Source of the DNA: Fulvivirga sp039025475
GTDB taxonomy: Bacteria > Bacteroidota > Bacteroidia > Cytophagales > Cyclobacteriaceae
Reading direction: 5' to 3'
Length of the DNA stretch: 64,000 bases
NCBI GenBank assembly: GCA_039025475.1
Contig: JBCCOE010000004.1
Location: 62,001-126,000 of the forward strand
This document shows positions 34,273 to 44,300 of this stretch, piece after piece (positions within the stretch are counted from its first letter, which is position 1; each line of letters begins with the position of its first letter). Both the position numbers and the translations under genes were made by a program. Below the pieces are notes generated by a model, which searched no databases, had not been told where the DNA came from, and saw only the letters and a program-made list of their open reading frames with translations.

Positions 34273-36624
34273 CTAGTCGTACCAAAGTCCTTGCTCCTTT
34301 TTGTCGAATCGAGGCTTGCGAACTTTTTCTTTTAAGTGTTTAGGTTGATTCTCGTTCTTCTTAAACAATTTAGCCCATAAAAGATTCAATTTAAAGAGAC
34401 CTTTTCTAAACTCATTTGAATCATCCTTGCCGTTATCATACTTAAAACTTGGGTGACGGTTTTTAATGTATTTCCTTGACATTTTTACATTGCCTTGATA
34501 ATTACTAGCCCGGATAGCAGCCCTTGAAGGGCCAATTCCTTTCAGAGAACCATCTGCCGCGTGAGGTTTTTTCGAGTATCCACGAGCCAGCCGGGTTCGA
34601 CCCTGGTAGTCACCTGCTTTACGACTGTCACGCGATGGGGCTATGCCCTTCAGAGCTTCGTCAGCGGAATTACGGTTCTTTACATACCGCCATGTTCGTT
34701 TGATATTTCCCTGATAACCACCTCTTTTTTTGTAATTGCTGTTTGGCGCTCGAACTTTTAGGGATTCATCTGCCGCGGATTTATTCTTTACATACCCTGT
34801 CCTTCGTTTATGAAAACCTTGGAAGTTAGCGCTCAAACGATCATTCTTACCAGCCTCTTTTACCTTAAGTGATTCTTTTACAGCATTCGGATTCTTTTTA
34901 TAAGCGTATTTTCTCTTTTGCTCGCCGCGATATTCAGAGATATAACCATCGAACCGGCCTCTAACCATTTGTTTTGTTTTACCGGTAAAGTCAGCGGCGC
35001 GTTGCGCTTCTTTGGAAGGCCGTTTGGACCGCCTTTTAGTCCGTCCCTTCCAACCCGCAACATCAAAATCCTGGAAGGTCAATCGCTCTTTGGTAGTGGG
35101 CTTATTGTTATTATTCCAATTATTGCGGCTTACTGAACCACCTCCCTTATAAGGTTTATATCCTTTCAAGTTGCCCTGGAAGCGAGCTACGTTATTATCC
35201 TGGCGCGTAGGTCCCCTTCCCTGAACAGGCTTACCCCTGTTATTCCAGTTGTTTCTCGCAATAGAGCCTCCACCTTTGGCAGGTTTACCGCCTTTAAGAT
35301 TCCCCTGGAAGCGAGCCACACGGCTATCCTGACGCGTAACCCCCCGACCTTGAATAGCTCTTCCACGATTATTCCAGTTGTTCCTACTCACAGAACCCCC
35401 GCCTTTCAAAGGTTTACCTCCTTTAAGGTTTCCTTGAAAACGAACAATGCTATTATCTTGACGCGTGGCTCCTTTGCCCTGAACAGGTCTACCCCTATTA
35501 TTCCATTTATTCCTTGCGATAGAACCGCCACCTTTATTTTTATCCCTGATCCTCTGCCCTACAACCTCAGTTCGCCTGCCAACACTTTTATATCCCCCTC
35601 CCTTTAAGTTCCCTTTGTAAGCTCGATCACCTCTTCTTTTACGTTTCGGGTAAGGCTGAAACTGAGCACCCTTAAACCTTGCTCCTCCACTGGTTCTTAT
35701 GCGCAACTTATGGCCTGAGATATCCTTCTTCCAAGCGTTCTCCGGTTTCTTTGTAGCTGAACGGTAACCTGCCTGAATTCTACCTTTGTAAGGCCGATCG
35801 TTTACCCTGCCTTTGCTACTATATCTGGGCGGAGCAGGCTTTTGAATAAGTGGCCTCTCCGTCGTTCTTTTCGTTCTAAATGTTCTACCTGTAATGTCTC
35901 CTTTAAAAGCTTTCTCCCAGGGTGTTTGTCTTCTGAAGGTGGAATAAGGGCTTCTGCCTTTTCGAATGCGATTGGTACCCGAAACCGATCTCGGTATGAT
36001 CCTCGTTCTTTTACGGGGTCTTTCTGGATCCCGGGTTACAGATCTGGCAGATCCAGGAAATCGTTGGTATCGACTTTTTCGAGTGAAGGTGGTTCTTTTG
36101 GACCTGGTCGATATAGCCCTACCTTGGGCATTCCCTCTCCAAGCACGCTCGCCCCTTTTGGAGGCAGTTCTAAAACCTGTTGTACCTCTGGCCGCTCTTT
36201 CGTTAGGTCTCCTTGAAAAGCGCGGTGTAACTGATCTTGCTCTAAACCGGGATTTCTCACCCCCTCTGGGCGCTCCTGCATACGGATTTGGCTTTGCCTT
36301 TGCGGCATTTGAAGGTCGTGGTGAGATCTTGGTAACTACTTTTCTCCCTGTAATATCTCCCTTAAACGCTTTTTCCCCCTGCCTGTTTCGAGTTTTAAAT
36401 CGGGTTTCTCGTAAACTACGCTTGTTAGATTTACCCTTGTCCCCTCTTCGTTTCAACCGACGATTCGATTTATTCTTGCGCTCATTGCGCTTCTCTAACG
36501 TCGATTTTCCTTCTTGAGCGTATACGGCGGGCGTTGATACCATGATGGAACAGGCAAATGCCAAAAAGCACAGCGCTTTAATTAGGTTATTTTGGGTCGA
36601 CGCTATTTTCGAGGCTAAGGTCAA
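34273..36624 (-). CDS. Exported, highly basic repeat protein of unknown function
   Basis: A 783-residue protein, not recognised as any named family. A signal peptide (cut near AVYA-QEG, residue 36) is followed by an Arg/Lys/Gly-rich mature chain with no cysteine and very high predicted pI. It is built on an aromatic-[KQR]-G core: AFKGDITGR at 86 and 239, AWRGNAQGR at 161, AYKGNLKGG at 335. From residue 365 there are four 43-residue repeats (GGGS at 365, 408, 451, 494), and from 565 five 36-residue repeats (cores at 565, 601, 637, 673, 709). The start is TTG 36624, the only one giving a full signal peptide. It follows the E1 gene by 54 bp and precedes ytxJ by one base. Periplasmic glycan- or nucleic-acid binding is conceivable from charge but is only inference. 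Confidence 0.7.
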   Translation of the reverse strand: MTLASKIASTQNNLIKALCFLAFACSIMVSTPAVYAQEGKSTLEKRNERKNKSNRRLKRRGDKGKSNKRSLRETRFKTRNRQGEKAFKGDITGRKVVTKISPRPSNAAKAKPNPYAGAPRGGEKSRFRARSVTPRFSRRPNERAARGTTGFRTASKRGERAWRGNAQGRAISTRSKRTTFTRKSRYQRFPGSARSVTRDPERPRKRTRIIPRSVSGTNRIRKGRSPYSTFRRQTPWEKAFKGDITGRTFRTKRTTERPLIQKPAPPRYSSKGRVNDRPYKGRIQAGYRSATKKPENAWKKDISGHKLRIRTSGGARFKGAQFQPYPKRKRRGDRAYKGNLKGGGYKSVGRRTEVVGQRIRDKNKGGGSIARNKWNNRGRPVQGKGATRQDNSIVRFQGNLKGGKPLKGGGSVSRNNWNNRGRAIQGRGVTRQDSRVARFQGNLKGGKPAKGGGSIARNNWNNRGKPVQGRGPTRQDNNVARFQGNLKGYKPYKGGGSVSRNNWNNNNKPTTKERLTFQDFDVAGWKGRTKRRSKRPSKEAQRAADFTGKTKQMVRGRFDGYISEYRGEQKRKYAYKKNPNAVKESLKVKEAGKNDRLSANFQGFHKRRTGYVKNKSAADESLKVRAPNSNYKKRGGYQGNIKRTWRYVKNRNSADEALKGIAPSRDSRKAGDYQGRTRLARGYSKKPHAADGSLKGIGPSRAAIRASNYQGNVKMSRKYIKNRHPSFKYDNGKDDSNEFRKGLFKLNLLWAKLFKKNENQPKHLKEKVRKPRFDKKEQGLWYD
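34435..34932 (-). repeat. 36-residue (108-bp) coding repeats, five copies
   Basis: Within the basic repeat protein, cores YRG, FQG, YQG, YQG, YQG recur exactly every 36 residues (565-709). Each is followed by a Y-x-K-N/K stretch and SLK or ALK (AADESLK, SADEALK, AADGSLK). The last copy is partial. Confidence 0.9.
35017..35532 (-). repeat. 43-residue (129-bp) coding repeats, four copies
   Basis: Copies begin GGGS[IV] at residues 365, 408, 451 and 494, each with RN[NK]WNNRG, then TRQD and RFQGNLKG. The first three are close to identical; the fourth diverges after NNWNNNN. Confidence 0.92.
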
Positions 36625-36678
36625 ATTAGGATGAAAGATTAAAAAATGGCTATCGTTAAGTTAAACGCAGCAATTTAA

Positions 36679-38649
36679 CTAAAATTCCATCAAATGCTGA
36701 ATCTTTTGGGCAAGACGCCGCTTGGGTAGAAAGTTCTCTTCCAAGGTGGAAGCAAAGGGAACAGGAGTATCAAGGCTACCTACTCGCATAACCGGAGCGT
36801 CTAAATTCTCAAAACAGTATTCTGAGATCCAGGCGCTTATTTCCGCTCCTATACCACCGGTCAGACAATCCTCATGAAGAACAAGTACTTTACTGGTTTT
36901 CTTGACTGATGACATTACGGCTTCTTTATCCCAAGGGAGTAGTGTTCTGAGATCTACAATATCAATACTCACATCAAATTGATCAGCCGCTTCTAAAGCC
37001 CAATGCACCCCCATTCCGTAGGTTATTATGGATAGATCACTTCCTGGTTTAGCTACGACAGCTTTCCCAATTTCACTAGTATAATACCCATCGGGAACCG
37101 CTCCCGACAATGATCGATACAAAGCTTTGTGTTCAAAGTACAGGTAAGGGTTAGGATCTTCAATAGCAGCGGCTAAAAGGCCTTTAGCATCATGCGGATT
37201 GGATGGGTAAACAATTTTTAATCCGGGTGTATGGAAAAACCAGGCCTCATTTGACTGACTATGGAATGGTCCCGCACCAACACCTGCGCCCGTAGGCATT
37301 CGAACCACTACATCCGCATTTTGACCCCATCTAAATTGTGATTTGGCAAGGTTATTCACAATTTGGTTAAATCCACAGGTCACAAAATCAGCAAACTGCA
37401 TCTCTACTACAGACTTTCTTTTCTTAATCGACATCCCAAGCCCAATTCCCAAAATAGCAGATTCGCAAAGGGGTGTATTTCTAATACGGTCTTTACCAAA
37501 TTTATCCACAAGACCCTCCGTTATTTTGAATACCCCACCGTAATCGGCCACGTCCTGACCCATAATCACCAACTCCGGGAACTTCTCAAGACACTGGTCA
37601 AGTCCATCTGAAATGGCATCAACAAAGCGTTTATCTGAAGCTTTCCCCTTTGGAGGACTTACCTTTTGCTCGAATGGCCAATACACGTCATCCACATCCT
37701 TGACCGCAGGCTTAGCCGCAGGCTCCGCATAAGCTTTTTCTAAATCACCCTCAATATCCTTTTGAATGGCCTGCCTTTTTCTATCAATCCAGTCTTGTGT
37801 AATGACCTTTTCTTTCAGCAAGAATTTTTCATAATTCTCCACAGGATCTTTAGAAGCCCAATATTCCATGAGTTCCTTAGGTACGTACTTTGTGCCACTG
37901 GCTTCTTCATGTCCTCGCATCCTGAAAGTGAGGGCCTCAACCATAATCGGTCTGGGCTTTCTTCGGATATCTTGCGCTACCTCCTTAATGGTTGCATATA
38001 CATCAAGTACATTATTGCCATCCACGATAACCCCATCTATGCCATAGCCAGGACACTTATCGACAAAGTTTTTGAACCGGAATTGTTCCGAGCTGGGGGT
38101 CGATAAACCGTATCCATTGTTCTCAACCACGAAGATCACTGGCAGGTCCCAAACTGCAGCTACGTTAAGCGCCTCATGAAAATCCCCTTCACTTGCACCT
38201 CCATCACCGGTAAAAACCAGGGTGGCCTTTTTCTCCTTGCCCAACTTATTGGCTAAAGCAATTCCGTCCGCTACCCCTAACTGCGGCCCCAGGTGTGAGA
38301 TCATTCCCACTAAATGGTGCTCATTCGTTCCAAAGTGAAAAGACCGGTCCCTTCCTTTGGTAAAGCCAGAGCGCTTGCCTTGAAATTGTGCGAACAATCG
38401 AGCATACGGGACTTTTCGTGAGGTAAAAACTCCAAGATTTCGGTGCATGGGAAGAATGTATTCATCTGCTCTTAGAGCGTGTGCAGCGCCTACGGAAATA
38501 GCTTCCTGCCCAATTCCAGAAAACCATTTGCTAATCTTTCCCTGCCGCAGTAGGATCAACATTTTTTCCTCTATCATGCGAGGCCTCAAAATCCCCTCGT
38601 AAATATCCTTCAGAAGTTTGGGGGAATAGTTCTTTCTATCGAACTGCAT
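36679..38649 (-). CDS. Fused alpha/beta 2-oxoacid dehydrogenase E1 component
   Basis: Thiamine-diphosphate E1 of a 2-oxoacid dehydrogenase complex, with alpha (residues ~1-320) and beta (~330-656) chains fused. The alpha part has the ThDP motif GDGGASEGDFHEALNVAAV...NN and GIGQEAISVGAA. The beta part has EMQFADFVTCGFNQIVNNLAKSQFRW and the C-terminal LHEDCLTGGIGAE. Best match is the branched-chain (2-oxoisovalerate) type, though pyruvate cannot be excluded. Start set at ATG 38649; a TTG at 38664 adds five residues. E2/E3 genes are not in the window. Probably first gene of an operon with the repeat protein and ytxJ. Confidence 0.92.
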   Translation of the reverse strand: MQFDRKNYSPKLLKDIYEGILRPRMIEEKMLILLRQGKISKWFSGIGQEAISVGAAHALRADEYILPMHRNLGVFTSRKVPYARLFAQFQGKRSGFTKGRDRSFHFGTNEHHLVGMISHLGPQLGVADGIALANKLGKEKKATLVFTGDGGASEGDFHEALNVAAVWDLPVIFVVENNGYGLSTPSSEQFRFKNFVDKCPGYGIDGVIVDGNNVLDVYATIKEVAQDIRRKPRPIMVEALTFRMRGHEEASGTKYVPKELMEYWASKDPVENYEKFLLKEKVITQDWIDRKRQAIQKDIEGDLEKAYAEPAAKPAVKDVDDVYWPFEQKVSPPKGKASDKRFVDAISDGLDQCLEKFPELVIMGQDVADYGGVFKITEGLVDKFGKDRIRNTPLCESAILGIGLGMSIKKRKSVVEMQFADFVTCGFNQIVNNLAKSQFRWGQNADVVVRMPTGAGVGAGPFHSQSNEAWFFHTPGLKIVYPSNPHDAKGLLAAAIEDPNPYLYFEHKALYRSLSGAVPDGYYTSEIGKAVVAKPGSDLSIITYGMGVHWALEAADQFDVSIDIVDLRTLLPWDKEAVMSSVKKTSKVLVLHEDCLTGGIGAEISAWISEYCFENLDAPVMRVGSLDTPVPFASTLEENFLPKRRLAQKIQHLMEF

Positions 38650-38726
38650 GGGCAAAAATTTCAAACAAAATTAAAGTATTGCCACTAAGCTCAAAGTGTC
38701 CCTATCTTTTTATTTTTGGTCTTGTT

Positions 38727-39959
38727 ATGATTGATTTTGAGTCGTTTTATTTAGATAACGGACTTCAGGTTATCGTCCATGAAGACCATAGCGTTCAAAC
38801 TGCTGTTCTTAACCTACTTTATGATGTGGGTTCAAAAGATGAAGCTCCTGATCTTACGGGTTTTGCCCACCTTTTTGAACATTTAATGTTTGGTGGTTCC
38901 AAGCACATTGACAACTTCGATGAAGAGCTCCAAAAGGCCGGAGGAGAAAATAATGCCTTTACCAGCCCGGACATCACTAACTACTACATGACGCTACCAC
39001 CGCAAAACCTGGAGACGGGTTTTTGGCTGGAATCCGACCGAATGTTGAGCCTTTCATTCGATCCAAAAGTGTTAGAGGTTCAACGCAGTGTAGTGATCGA
39101 AGAGTTTAAACAGCGCTATTTGAATCAGCCTTATGGCGATCTTTGGCTGCATCTAAGGCCATTAGCTTACAAAAAACATCCCTATCAATGGGCCACTATT
39201 GGCAAGGAAATAAGTCATATCGAAAAAGTAACCATGGATGATGTAAAGTCATTCTTCTACAAACACTATGCACCTGACAACGCATGTCTTGTAATAGCTG
39301 GCAATGTAAAGCTGGAAGATGTAAAAAGACTGAGTGCGAAATGGTTTGCGCCCATCCCTACCTCTAATCGGACCCAGCGGAACTTGAGCATGGAACCCGC
39401 TCAAACCGAGCGAAGAGAAACCACTGCAACCGGTGATGTGCCTCAAGATAGTCTAACTATGGCCTTCCAAATGCCCGGCAAATTTGATGAGAAATACTAT
39501 GCTTCGGATCTGGTTAGCGATGTATTAGGTAGGGATAAATCATCCCGACTCCATACACTGGTACGCGACGAAAAACTTTTTACCAATATTAACGCGTACG
39601 TGACCGGATCGAGTGATCCCGGATTAATGGTGATTAACGGGAAGGTAAACCAGGGAGTTGATATCACAACCGCAGAAAAAGCGGTAAACGAAGTAATAGA
39701 TACCGTGTTATCCGGAATTACAGAGCAGGAACTCGATAAGGTAAAGAATCAGGCGGAATCAGCCATAGTCTTTGGCGATATGGAAGTGCTTAATAGGGCT
39801 ATGCGTTTGGCCATAGCTTCGCTCTCTGGAGATGCGAATCTCGTTAATGAAGAAGCATCTAGGATCAGCTCTGTCACATTAGATGAAATTGACAGCCAGG
39901 CCAGGAATATCTTGGATAAGAACAAGGCGAATGTATTGTACTACCAATCACAAAACTAA
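38727..39959 (+). CDS. M16 family zinc peptidase
   Basis: A 410-residue pitrilysin-like peptidase. The inverted zinc motif HxxEH is in GFAHLFEHLMFGG, with the distal Glu in VVIEEFKQRY. The second M16C-type domain (residues ~170-350) follows. No signal peptide is apparent with the ATG 38727 start. A TTG at 38679 would add a hydrophobic stretch (CPYLFIFGLV), so an exported form is an alternative. Divergent from the E1 gene, and 5 bp from ispF in the same direction. Confidence 0.88.
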   Translation: MIDFESFYLDNGLQVIVHEDHSVQTAVLNLLYDVGSKDEAPDLTGFAHLFEHLMFGGSKHIDNFDEELQKAGGENNAFTSPDITNYYMTLPPQNLETGFWLESDRMLSLSFDPKVLEVQRSVVIEEFKQRYLNQPYGDLWLHLRPLAYKKHPYQWATIGKEISHIEKVTMDDVKSFFYKHYAPDNACLVIAGNVKLEDVKRLSAKWFAPIPTSNRTQRNLSMEPAQTERRETTATGDVPQDSLTMAFQMPGKFDEKYYASDLVSDVLGRDKSSRLHTLVRDEKLFTNINAYVTGSSDPGLMVINGKVNQGVDITTAEKAVNEVIDTVLSGITEQELDKVKNQAESAIVFGDMEVLNRAMRLAIASLSGDANLVNEEASRISSVTLDEIDSQARNILDKNKANVLYYQSQN

Positions 39960-39964
39960 GGGAT

Positions 39965-40444
39965 ATGAAAATTAGAACTGGCCTTGGGTACGATGTGCAC
40001 CAACTTAAAGAAGGAGCAGAATTCTGGTTAGGTGGCATTAAGGTAGAGCATACTAAAGGTGCAGTGGGTCACTCCGATGCGGATGTGCTCATACACGTAA
40101 TCTGCGATGCACTCTTAGGGGCGGCCAATATGCGGGATATCGGTTATCATTTTTCTGACACGGACGCCAAATACAAGGGTATAGACAGCAAAATTCTATT
40201 GAGAGACGTGGTTGAAATGATCCGTAAATCAGGCTGGACTATTGGAAACATTGATTCCACCATTTGCCTACAAAGGCCAAAAATAAATCCTGTCATTCCA
40301 CAAATGAAAACGTGTTTGGCAGAGGTAATGCGCATTCCTGAAGAAGACATTTCCGTAAAGGCCACCACTACTGAAAAATTAGGTTTTGTGGGTAAAGAAG
40401 AAGGAGTTTCAGCGTTAGCATCTGTACTCATCTTAAAAAACTAA
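39965..40444 (+). CDS. ispF: 2-C-methyl-D-erythritol 2,4-cyclodiphosphate synthase
   Basis: Cyclase of the MEP isoprenoid pathway. Metal ligands are in GYDVHQL and the His of VGHSDADVLIHVICDALLGAANMRDIGYHFSDTD; the C-terminus has ISVKATTTEKLGFVGKEEG. 159 residues, full length. It lies between an M16 peptidase gene (5 bp) and mnmD (3 bp), so the three are probably one operon without a common pathway. Confidence 0.97.
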   Translation: MKIRTGLGYDVHQLKEGAEFWLGGIKVEHTKGAVGHSDADVLIHVICDALLGAANMRDIGYHFSDTDAKYKGIDSKILLRDVVEMIRKSGWTIGNIDSTICLQRPKINPVIPQMKTCLAEVMRIPEEDISVKATTTEKLGFVGKEEGVSALASVLILKN

Positions 40445-40447
40445 ACA

Positions 40448-41131
40448 GTGCTAAAGCCCGAGCTTATTACCACAGAAGACGGCTCCCACTCTTTGTACGT
40501 TCCGCAGTTAAAAGAAACGTACCACTCATTTCACGGCGCTCTACAGGAATCGCAGCATGTATTCATCCAAAAAGGATTGAGTGATTACTCACTAGTGCAT
40601 CAGCCAAATCATATTGAACTGCTTGAGGTAGGCTTTGGCACCGGCCTCAATGCTCTACTAACCGCCTCTTGGGCCGTAAAGAACAAAATTCAGATAGAGA
40701 TGACCTCCCTGGAAGCGTATCCGCTGGAGCAGGAACTGGCGCTTAAACTCAATTATCCGAAATTGGTAAATGATGAAAATGGCGCAGCTTGGTTTCAGCT
40801 TATCCACGAGACAGAGTGGGATCATTCGGTGAGGATCAATTCATTCTTTTCCCTGAATAAAAGAAATGAAAAATTACAGGATGTCGAATTACCTTCTCTT
40901 GAATTTGATATTGTATTCTTTGATGCCTTCGCTCCGAACAAACAACCTGAACTCTGGGATAAAACGATCCTTGAAAAGATATATAGTGCACAAAATTCAG
41001 AGGCATACTTCGTGACATACTGCGCTAAGGGTCAACTTAAACGCGACCTGAAAGAACTTGGTTTTAAAGTAGATACTCTGGATGGCCCACCCGGTAAAAA
41101 AGAAATGGTTCGGGCAGTTAAACCTAGATAA
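40448..41131 (+). CDS. mnmD: tRNA 5-methylaminomethyl-2-thiouridine methyltransferase (MnmD)
   Basis: SAM-dependent methyltransferase that completes the mnm5(s2)U34 wobble modification. The SAM motif is LLEVGFGTGLNALLTASWA, with FDIVFFDAFAPNKQPELWD as the acidic/Pro-rich active-site stretch (DAFAP). Only the methyltransferase (DUF752) domain is present; the FAD oxidase half of E. coli MnmC is absent, as in other stand-alone MnmD proteins. GTG start at 40448, 3 bp after ispF. Confidence 0.9.
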   Translation: MLKPELITTEDGSHSLYVPQLKETYHSFHGALQESQHVFIQKGLSDYSLVHQPNHIELLEVGFGTGLNALLTASWAVKNKIQIEMTSLEAYPLEQELALKLNYPKLVNDENGAAWFQLIHETEWDHSVRINSFFSLNKRNEKLQDVELPSLEFDIVFFDAFAPNKQPELWDKTILEKIYSAQNSEAYFVTYCAKGQLKRDLKELGFKVDTLDGPPGKKEMVRAVKPR

Positions 41132-41299
41132 ATTCATTTGAAACCCCGAAATCGTTTTCATTTTTTAAATTTCGCACTAAACAACCCATTTTATTAGAAA
41201 TATTTTAACAAGTGGCTCCTAACGAATGTTAGGATACTATTGTACCGCTAAATCGTTAAAGATTATTTAATTAACTTTATCTAATAGTTCAATGTAAAT

Positions 41300-41321
41300 G
41301 CACCGCTATAGTGGTGCTTTT
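41300..41321 (+). promoter_or_regulatory. Leader hairpin with T-run just before gltB
   Basis: GCACCGC and GTGGTGC form a 7-bp stem (one G-T pair) with a TATA loop, followed by TTTT. It ends 12 bp before the gltB start codon, which looks like an attenuator or a terminator for upstream transcription. A second dyad, CCTAAC/GTTAGG, is at 41218-41233. Confidence 0.5.
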
Positions 41322-41329
41322 ATTGTCTT

Positions 41330-44300
41330 ATGAGTGAAATGATAGAAGCGAAAAAAGGTCTTTATACACCTGAACTGGAGCACGATGCGTGTGGTATTGG
41401 ATGCATTGCCAATATTGATGGCAGTAAGACAAATACGATTATCCAGGACGCCATTGATATGCTCGAAAATATGGAGCATCGTGGCGGTACAGGTGCCGAT
41501 CCTGAAACAGGCGACGGCGCCGGAATCCTAATTCAGAATCCACATGACTTTCTGTCGTCAGAGTGCGCTGAACTAGGTCTTGAGTTACCTGAATATGGAC
41601 ACTATGGCGTAGGTATGCTGTTCTTTCCTACTATCAAATCAGTCCGGGAGGAGTGCCGCAGCGTGCTGGAAGAATTTGCTACAGAGCTGGGTTTCCAAAT
41701 TATTGGTTATCGCAATGTTCCGGTAGATCCTAATATACCCGGGTCAGGGGCCAAGAAAGTAGAGCCTGTTATTGAGCAGGTTTTTCTAAGGCATAAAGAA
41801 GCAGTATTCGATGAGCTGGAGCGAAAGCTTTTTGTACTTCGCAATTATTCCACACACTACATTGGCAATCGAGTGTCAGGAAACAATGGTGATTTTTATA
41901 TCCCTAGCCTATCCTACAAGGTTATGATATACAAAGGTCAGTTGCGAACCGACCAACTCAGGCCTTACTATTATGATCTACAAAATAAGAAACTCACCAG
42001 CGCACTAGCTTTAGTGCACTCCAGATTCTCTACAAATACATTTCCTAACTGGAAATTAGCGCAGCCCTTTCGTTACATCGCCCATAATGGCGAGATCAAT
42101 ACGATACGGGGGAATGTCACTAAAATGAAATCAAAAGAGGCTATTATGAAGTCCTCGTTGTTTGCCGAGGATGAATTAAAAAAACTTCTTCCGGTCACAG
42201 ATCCGGAACATTCGGATTCAGCTAATCTGGATGCCTTAGTCGAAATGTTGACTGTTAGCGGTCGATCATTGCCTCATGTGATGATGATGCTTGTCCCTGA
42301 GGCCTGGCAGGACAATAAACTAATGGATGCCGACCGAAAAGCATTTTACAAGTACCACGCCTCCCTCATGGAGCCATGGGATGGCCCTGCGGCATTGGTC
42401 TTTAGTGATGGTAAGATGATTGGAGCGACACTTGATCGAAACGGACTGCGCCCATCGCGTTTCTGTATTACCAAAGACAATAGATTGATCATTGCCTCTG
42501 AAGCCGGCGCGTTACCGGTCAAGCCGGATAATGTGATCTCAAAAGGACGTATGCAGCCCGGAAAAATGCTTATTGCTGATCTGGAAAAAAGAAGAGTCAT
42601 TTATGATGAAGAGGTTAAAGCTGAGATCAGCAAAAAACGGCCTTATGGTGAGTGGATCAAACAACACAGAGTAAAGTTAAATGGGCTTACATCTCCTCAA
42701 GTAGACCCTGCCTATGAGCCACATACTTTAACCACACGTCAGAAGGCTTTTGGATATACAGTTGAAGATCTCAAAGTGATTCTGGGGCCCATGGCCGTTT
42801 CCGGGATTGAACCGGTGGGTTCCATGGGAGCAGATACACCCATTGCTGTGCTGTCAAACCAAAGCCAGCATATATCTAATTACTTTAAACAACTCTTCGC
42901 CCAGGTAAGTAACCCTCCAATAGATCCGATCCGTGAACGGATGGTAATGTCGTTATTTACTCGCGTAGGAGAAAGTCTCAATATTCTGGATGAAACACCC
43001 GAACATACCAAACAGGTGCACATCTCTCAACCTGTATTACTGGATTCGGATCTGGAAAAATTCAAAAACCTCCAGTCCATTGGGTTTGATTATGAGGTAA
43101 TTCATGCTCAGTTTATAGCAGATGGGGAGCGAGGTAGACTTGAAGAAGGGCTTAACAAAATTTGTAGTGATGCCGAAGAAGCCATTCGAAATGGAAAAAC
43201 AATCCTCATCATTTCAGACAAAAAAATTGATGCAGAAAATGCTCCTATTCCATCTCAGTTAAGCACAGGAGCCATTCACCAACACCTGGTACGCAAAAAT
43301 TTACGTACCAAAGCCGGTATATTGGTCGAAGGTGGAGACATTCGTGAGACGCATCATTTTGCAACAATCATCGGTTATGGGGCGAGTGCGATAAACCCAT
43401 ACCTCGCGTTGGAGACCATCCATAGTATGAATGAAAAGGGTCTTTTGGAAAAAGAGGTTACTGACCAAGAAGCCTTTAAGTTATATCAAAAAGCTATTGG
43501 TTACGGCTTGCTGAAGATACTTTCAAAAATGGGCATCAGCACGCTCCAGTCCTATCAATCCGCGCAGATCTTTGAAGCTCTCGGTATTAGTAAGCGCGTT
43601 ATTGATAAATGCTTTACTGGCACGATCTCAAGAATTGAAGGACTAGACTTTGACGGGCTGGCCAAAGAAGTTCTGGTGCGTCATGAGTCTGCTTTTGCCA
43701 TAGAAACTACCACACCCGATACACTCGAGGTGGGTGGCGTTTATCAGTGGAAGCACCGAGGTGAAAAACATCTTTTTAATCCGGAAACAATCCATTTACT
43801 ACAACACAGTACACGCACCAATGACTACCAAAAATATAAGCGCTATGCAGAAAAGATCAATGATCAAACACGCAACGCTCTCACACTACGTGGCTTATTG
43901 GAATTTCGTAACCGGGCACCTATACCTGTAGACGAAGTTGAAGCTAAAGAGGAGATCTTTAAACGTTTCGCCACTGGCGCCATGTCATTTGGTTCTATTT
44001 CTCATGAAGCGCATTCAACCCTGGCTGTAGCTATGAATCGTATTGGAGCCAAAAGCAACAGTGGTGAAGGGGGTGAAGATGAGATCCGATTTGAAAAGAA
44101 ACCAAATGGAGATTGGGAACGTTCGGCGATCAAACAGGTGGCTTCAGGAAGATTCGGAGTAACTAGTTATTATCTGACTAATGCGGAGGAGCTACAGATC
44201 AAGATGGCACAGGGTGCTAAACCAGGAGAAGGAGGCCAGCTTCCTGGTCATAAAGTAGATGACTGGATTGGCCGAGTAAGACATTCCACTCCTGGGGTAG

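Noticed and set aside
35842..36517. Long open frames (124 and 183 codons) on the plus strand opposite the repeat protein
   Set aside because: They arise because the Arg/Gly/Pro-rich codons of the repeat gene lack stops on the other strand; no domain, start context or signal supports them.
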